This document shows, piece after piece, positions 7,347 through 10,550 of a DNA stretch of 10,550 nucleotides (positions are counted from its first letter, which is position 1; every line of letters begins with the position of its first letter). The stretch is from CAYJLA01 sp964371305 (lineage in GTDB: Bacteria; Bacillota_I; Bacilli_A; RFN20; CAG-826). The translations under genes and the position numbers were made by a program. Location of the stretch: positions 1-10,550 of the forward strand of contig CAYJLA010000028.1 in NCBI GenBank assembly GCA_964371305.1, read 5' to 3'. Below the pieces are notes generated by a model. The model saw only the letters and a program-made list of their open reading frames with translations. It did not search any database and was not told the origin of the DNA.

Positions 7347-8485
7347 TATCTTTCCTCCGTCAAAATTGATGATATATTTATGTTAGAGCCAATAATAGTC
7401 GGAATTAATATAGATAAAATACAAATGTTAAAATATGCAAGAATAAAAATTATAGTATTCTTTATATTTATACTTAGTAAATTAAAGTAATACTGTTTTG
7501 AAATAACTAGTGCGTATAGGAAGAACGCAATAACAAACACCACAAAACCAATAGTTATGCCAATTGTAATTTTTTTAGCCGCATCAAAAGTAAAAGATGA
7601 AACTATAGACAGTTTGGATGCCCCGACCACTCTTCTTATGCCAATTTCTAAATGTCTATTTTTTACAAGTATGAGTTGTAATATTACTATTGCAACTATT
7701 GATAAACCTATTGTTGTTCCTACAAGAATATTTGACATCGAGCTGAAATCATCAATTCTAAACTCACGGTTCTCTAACACTTTTTCATAATTATAAAACT
7801 TCACGCTATCTGCTAACTGCGGAAATTTATAATTATCCGTTTTTATTATAGAAAAAACACTTTGTACATCGTTAGAAACTAATTCCAATAGTGAAGTGTA
7901 TGGTATAAATATTGAAATTGTCTCGTTTTTAAGTTCTAGGCGTTTCAAATCATTAGTTGTATTTAATACACCCTTAAGACTAAAATATGTACCTAATATA
8001 TTTATTTGATCTCCAGTTTTAAAATTCAACTTCGCCAAGTCACTTTCAAACATCATCATAGAATTACTTTTTGTAACTATATCGATGTTTGTAAATTGCT
8101 CACCGTAATTCAACTTAGTAAAAGCTAATGAATTGTAGTAGGTAGATATGGGGAAATTCAAATAATCGGCTTTAACTCCGTAGACATTAATGATAACTCT
8201 ATCAGAAGAAACTATGTTTGCATCGTATATGGTTTGTTTAAATACGGTGGTGTATTCCAGTCCACCAAAAACATGCTCCGTTTCATTCATATGATTGTTT
8301 ACAGATAAATCATGATATGTAGAATATTCTTTTGGATAATTCATATGTTCTGGTGCGCTTAGTTGATTATTTAAATCAACATAGTTGATAGCGAATAATG
8401 AAACAAATGTGGAAACTAAACACATAAAAATAATAAACAAGCTGTTTACACGTTTTTTGCCAAATGAGTACTTACTTTGTTTCAT
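7346..8485 (-). CDS. MacB/FtsX-type ABC transporter permease
   Basis: A 379-residue membrane subunit with the topology of type VII (MacB/LolCE/YknZ) ABC systems: one N-terminal transmembrane helix (about 14-34), an extracytoplasmic domain of about 215 residues (35-249), then three C-terminal helices (about 251-274, 306-328 and 342-364). After the second helix, LEIGIRRVVGAS (279-290) matches the cytoplasmic coupling motif of FtsX-family permeases (EIGIRRAxGA). Such proteins work as dimers and transmit ATP-driven movement to extracytoplasmic partners. They do not usually form a classic transport channel through the bilayer. The start overlaps the ATPase stop by 14 nt and has only a weak GGAAGA 6 nt upstream, suggesting translational coupling. 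The substrate is unknown; export of peptides, drugs or lipids, and toxin resistance as for YknWXYZ, are all possible. Confidence 0.9.
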   Translation of the reverse strand: MKQSKYSFGKKRVNSLFIIFMCLVSTFVSLFAINYVDLNNQLSAPEHMNYPKEYSTYHDLSVNNHMNETEHVFGGLEYTTVFKQTIYDANIVSSDRVIINVYGVKADYLNFPISTYYNSLAFTKLNYGEQFTNIDIVTKSNSMMMFESDLAKLNFKTGDQINILGTYFSLKGVLNTTNDLKRLELKNETISIFIPYTSLLELVSNDVQSVFSIIKTDNYKFPQLADSVKFYNYEKVLENREFRIDDFSSMSNILVGTTIGLSIVAIVILQLILVKNRHLEIGIRRVVGASKLSIVSSFTFDAAKKITIGITIGFVVFVIAFFLYALVISKQYYFNLLSINIKNTIIFILAYFNICILSILIPTIIGSNINISSILTEER

Positions 8486-9134
8486 TTATTCTTCCATCTT
8501 TCAAAGTTAATGTGGCATCACACATACTTGCTAAAGTTTTATCATGTGTCACTATTATAATTATTCTTGTTGCATCAACAAACTTTTTCAAAACTGATAC
8601 GACTTGAAAAGAATTTGCTTCATCAAGGTTACCTGTAGGTTCATCACATATTACAATTTTCGGTTTTGCAACAAGTGCCCTAGCAATAGAGACACGTTGT
8701 TTTTCACCACCACTAAGATAATGTGTTTTTTCATCTGCAATGCCTTCAATATTTAATGTTTTCAGTAAATACTCTAAATATTCTTTATCTACTTTCTGTT
8801 CGGAATATTCTAAAGGCATTAATATATTTTCTCTAACAGTTAGATAATCAATTAAATAGTACGATTGAAAAATATATCCGATATTTGCATTTCTAAACTT
8901 AAAATTATCAATTTTAGTATTTAATTGTTTGTTATTAAATACTATTTCGCCATCGTGCATTTTATCAATACAACCAATTATGTTTAATAAAGTAGTTTTA
9001 CCACTTCCTGACTCACCTAAAATTGCATATATTTTATTTCCTTTAAACTCATAATTTAAATTATTTAAAATATTTTTGTGCGCAAAAGATTTATATATAT
9101 TGCTAATTTTATAACTCGCCTCATTAGAATTCAT
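8472..9134 (-). CDS. ABC transporter ATP-binding protein (LolD/MacB/YknY type)
   Basis: A 220-residue cytoplasmic nucleotide-binding subunit that drives the permease encoded immediately downstream. All ATPase motifs are intact: Walker A GESGSGKTT (40-48), Q-loop glutamine Q90 in IFQS, signature LSGGEKQR (140-147), Walker B IVICDEP with catalytic E165, D-loop GNLD (168-171) and switch histidine H197 in VTHD. Length and motif spelling are those of the LolD/MacB/YknY subfamily that pairs with FtsX-like permeases. GGAGA (9147-9143) is 8 nt before the ATG. The start overlaps the stop of the upstream adaptor by 11 nt, so the genes are co-transcribed and probably translationally coupled. Confidence 0.96.
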   Translation of the reverse strand: MNSNEASYKISNIYKSFAHKNILNNLNYEFKGNKIYAILGESGSGKTTLLNIIGCIDKMHDGEIVFNNKQLNTKIDNFKFRNANIGYIFQSYYLIDYLTVRENILMPLEYSEQKVDKEYLEYLLKTLNIEGIADEKTHYLSGGEKQRVSIARALVAKPKIVICDEPTGNLDEANSFQVVSVLKKFVDATRIIIIVTHDKTLASMCDATLTLKDGRINETK

Positions 9135-9963
9135 ATAAATAATCTCCGGCTTTTATATCATGATCTAAAGATGTAATAATTGCGTATTCATCGATTATTA
9201 TAATAAGATCAATATATACTGCATATATTTTGTCGTTTTCGATCATGTAGAAAAGTTTTGAACTTACATCTCCTCCAAAGTGAAATGCATCAATACATAA
9301 GGCATTAGTATAGTTTCTTTCTACTAAGGCGATAGTACCAATAGATGAGTTATTAATTAACATAAACATATCTTTTAGTTTGTAACTTATAGTTATTATA
9401 TTGTTAGATTCATATTCATCAAAAAATACTCCATTAAATTGAACATCGAAGTAGCTACCGTTTATATAGTATTGTATTTCAGAATCGTTACTAAAATCAT
9501 AATTATAGTATTCATATGCTGTTACATTTACTTCAACTGTTAGTCTGTTGTAATTGTATAATGAAATAGTTTTGTTAGTACCATCATCCATAACATTTAA
9601 ACAAATCGCATCATAAGTAGCGATAACATCTCCTCCACTATCTTTACCAATAACATCATCTTTACTAATTTCTTGTCCAGCGATAAGAGTTGTATTTTCA
9701 AGCACTATATTTTGATATAGATCACTATCTTCAACAACTTTGCTGGAAAAAGATGTACTGCTAAATAAAGTTTGTTGTTTCACAATATATCTATTTGCTG
9801 AAACTGGTACGAAATTTTCTTCTACAGAAGGTACCGTATAAGTTGTACCGGCATTTATATCACCAATAACGACAACACTTAAAGTAATAATTACTGCTAA
9901 ATTAACTGTGAATAATAAAGCTATATAAAATAACTTTGATTTAAATATTTTCTTAAAATTCAT
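9124..9963 (-). CDS. First membrane-anchored adaptor (MFP, YknX/MacA-like) protein
   Basis: A 279-residue protein with an N-terminal transmembrane anchor (about 11-34) and an extracytoplasmic body; it starts the ABC operon. Residues 92-124 carry a lipoyl-like half (LIAGQEISKDDVIG, then GDVIATYDAICLNV). ISLYNYNRLTVEVNV (133-147) corresponds to the strand that leads into the beta-barrel domain of membrane fusion proteins. The end follows the membrane-proximal domain: NALCIDAFHFGGDV (220-233), a YMIENDKIYAVYI hairpin (239-251) and AIITSLDHDIKAGDYL (261-276). It is clearly shorter than MacA (about 370 residues) and has no coiled-coil hairpin between lipoyl halves. GAGG (9975-9972) lies 8 nt before the ATG. 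In YknXYZ/MacAB systems such adaptors form a hexameric ring on the permease. Assignment is by motif order; identity to known members is low. Confidence 0.75.
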   Translation of the reverse strand: MNFKKIFKSKLFYIALLFTVNLAVIITLSVVVIGDINAGTTYTVPSVEENFVPVSANRYIVKQQTLFSSTSFSSKVVEDSDLYQNIVLENTTLIAGQEISKDDVIGKDSGGDVIATYDAICLNVMDDGTNKTISLYNYNRLTVEVNVTAYEYYNYDFSNDSEIQYYINGSYFDVQFNGVFFDEYESNNIITISYKLKDMFMLINNSSIGTIALVERNYTNALCIDAFHFGGDVSSKLFYMIENDKIYAVYIDLIIIIDEYAIITSLDHDIKAGDYLYEF

Positions 9964-9995
9964 AATTTACCTCGAAAACTTAATATATATAAAAT

Positions 9996-10024
9996 ATTTT
10001 ATAACAAAAATAAGTACATAACAA
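9996..10024 (-). promoter_or_regulatory. Candidate promoter of the ABC operon
   Basis: On the minus strand TTGTTA (10024-10019, four of six matches to TTGACA) is 17 nt from TAAAAT (10001-9996, five of six matches to TATAAT). Initiation about 7 nt downstream gives a leader of roughly 25 nt that carries the GAGG ribosome binding site of the first adaptor gene. The whole gap from 9964 to 10245 is AT-rich; besides this promoter and the hairpin at 10143-10191, I see no other element in it. Confidence 0.5.
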
Positions 10025-10142
10025 TGCTTACTACGTATTATGTAATGATCGAATATATAATAAATAGCAATTTTGAGAAAATACCAATAGTTATTTAATT
10101 AGTTATAAGTTCAAGAGAATTTTTTTAACTATTACGGTAAAT

Positions 10143-10191
10143 ATATCACATAAAGTATATTATTCTAACTAATATATCATTTATGACATAT
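10143..10191. other. Long AT-rich imperfect hairpin upstream of the ABC operon
   Basis: Nested inverted repeats share one centre: TATATTA (10156-10162) with TAATATA (10170-10176) around a 7-nt loop, CATAAA (10149-10154) with TTTATG (10180-10185), and ATAT (10143-10146) with ATAT (10188-10191). This gives 17 pairs in three blocks separated by small internal loops. It lies between the stop of the acidic protein gene and the operon promoter. There is no adjacent T-run in the expected place for a terminator. It could be a 3'-end structure of the upstream message or simply low-complexity sequence. Confidence 0.3.
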
Positions 10192-10245
10192 TCAAGACTA
10201 TTTTACTTTTCAGACAACATTTGCATAATTATATTAGACTTAAAT

Positions 10246-10550
10246 TTATTTCTTAAAAACGACTTCATTATTTTCTTTAATAAATGAAAACCCACCATTA
10301 GACACTCCATATAGATGGAACTCATTATCTTCTATATTTGTATCATCTTCAATATATACAAATGAATACATAATACTTCCTTCATTAATACTTAAATCTG
10401 ATAAATCAAATTCATCCCTAAAGAAATATTCATATTCAGGTATAACACCATCTGTTGTACCTTCTATATGTTCATAATCAAGTGGATACATCTCATAACT
10501 TGGAAAGTTTTCAAGTAAATGAATATTATCCTTTTGTATTGTTTTACCAT
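10246..10550 (-). CDS. C-terminal end of an acidic protein of unknown function, cut by window edge
   Basis: The frame is open from the window edge to a TAA at 10248-10246, giving 100 visible residues. The ATG at 10491 is in frame, but coding-like sequence continues upstream of it (GKTIQKDNIHLLENFPSYE), so the true start is probably beyond the window. The visible part is acidic: the last 81 residues hold 19 Asp/Glu against 4 Lys/Arg. It is rich in Tyr and Phe and has no predicted transmembrane segment. No domain is recognised. It is on the same strand as the ABC operon and ends 282 bp before its first gene, so it is probably a separate transcription unit, though read-through is possible. Confidence 0.6.
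   Translation of the reverse strand, partial: GKTIQKDNIHLLENFPSYEMYPLDYEHIEGTTDGVIPEYEYFFRDEFDLSDLSINEGSIMYSFVYIEDDTNIEDNEFHLYGVSNGGFSFIKENNEVVFKK

Noticed and set aside
7177..7386. A 69-codon plus-strand open frame spanning the permease/adaptor 2 junction
   Set aside because: It is antisense to two well-supported coupled genes.
7557..7790. A 77-codon plus-strand open frame opposite the permease
   Set aside because: It is fully antisense to the conserved transmembrane part of the permease and shows no start signal.
5537..9963. A GG-[ED]-[VI] tetrapeptide, mostly preceded by Ser, in the lipoprotein (28-31) and both adaptors
   Set aside because: The motif sits at different places relative to the lipoyl-like halves and in unrelated flanking sequence, so it is more likely coincidence than a shared signal.
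10100..10126. Hairpin AAGTTC-AAGA-GAATTT followed by T residues on the plus strand, resembling a terminator
   Set aside because: The stem is short and contains a wobble pair, and no plus-strand gene lies upstream that would need it.
6514..10222. The 10-mer GACAACATTT occurs at 6514-6523 and 10213-10222, both in intergenic gaps
   Set aside because: Exact 10-mer pairs are expected by chance many times in 10 kb of AT-rich sequence, and the flanks do not match.

Overview
The window is AT-rich and densely coded. It suggests a low-GC Gram-positive lineage close to the Mollicutes or deep-branching Bacillota (Acholeplasma- or Izemoplasma-like). Two genes appear to end on TGA, and tryptophan is encoded by TGG inside the reading frames. 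This fits the standard bacterial code and argues against a Mycoplasma/Spiroplasma-type recoding of TGA. The lineage is inferred from composition and gene content, not proven.

Layout. Positions 1-1222 on the plus strand hold the C-terminal two-thirds of the chaperone HtpG (Hsp90), closed by a good intrinsic terminator. Everything else recognised as coding is on the minus strand. In order of transcription (right to left) this is: the end of an unknown acidic protein cut by the window edge (10550-10246); a 282-bp AT-rich gap with a promoter; a tight four-gene ABC-exporter cluster (9963-6555); a lipoprotein gene (6385-5537); a copper-type P1B ATPase (5447-3222) with its own terminator; and an HD-family dNTP triphosphohydrolase (3072-1354) that converges on htpG.

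The most distinctive part is the ABC cluster. Its genes overlap by 11, 14 and 1 nt, so they are almost certainly one operon. They encode a membrane-anchored adaptor, a LolD/MacB/YknY-type ATPase, a MacB/FtsX-type permease and a second membrane-anchored protein. The last protein also has the C-terminal fold pattern and a lipoyl-like motif of membrane fusion (adaptor) proteins. The ATPase and permease are therefore flanked by two divergent, short adaptors that lack the coiled-coil hairpin of MacA-type proteins. This resembles a remodelled YknXYZ/MacAB machine, possibly with a heteromeric extracytoplasmic collar. A lipoprotein follows, which may be a partner.

The copper ATPase and the dNTPase have no visible Shine-Dalgarno sequence. 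Each has a -10-like element only 6-8 nt before the start codon, suggesting leaderless messages. The ABC operon and lipoprotein genes mostly have clear Shine-Dalgarno sites. No tRNA, rRNA, CRISPR array, transposase or insertion sequence was seen.
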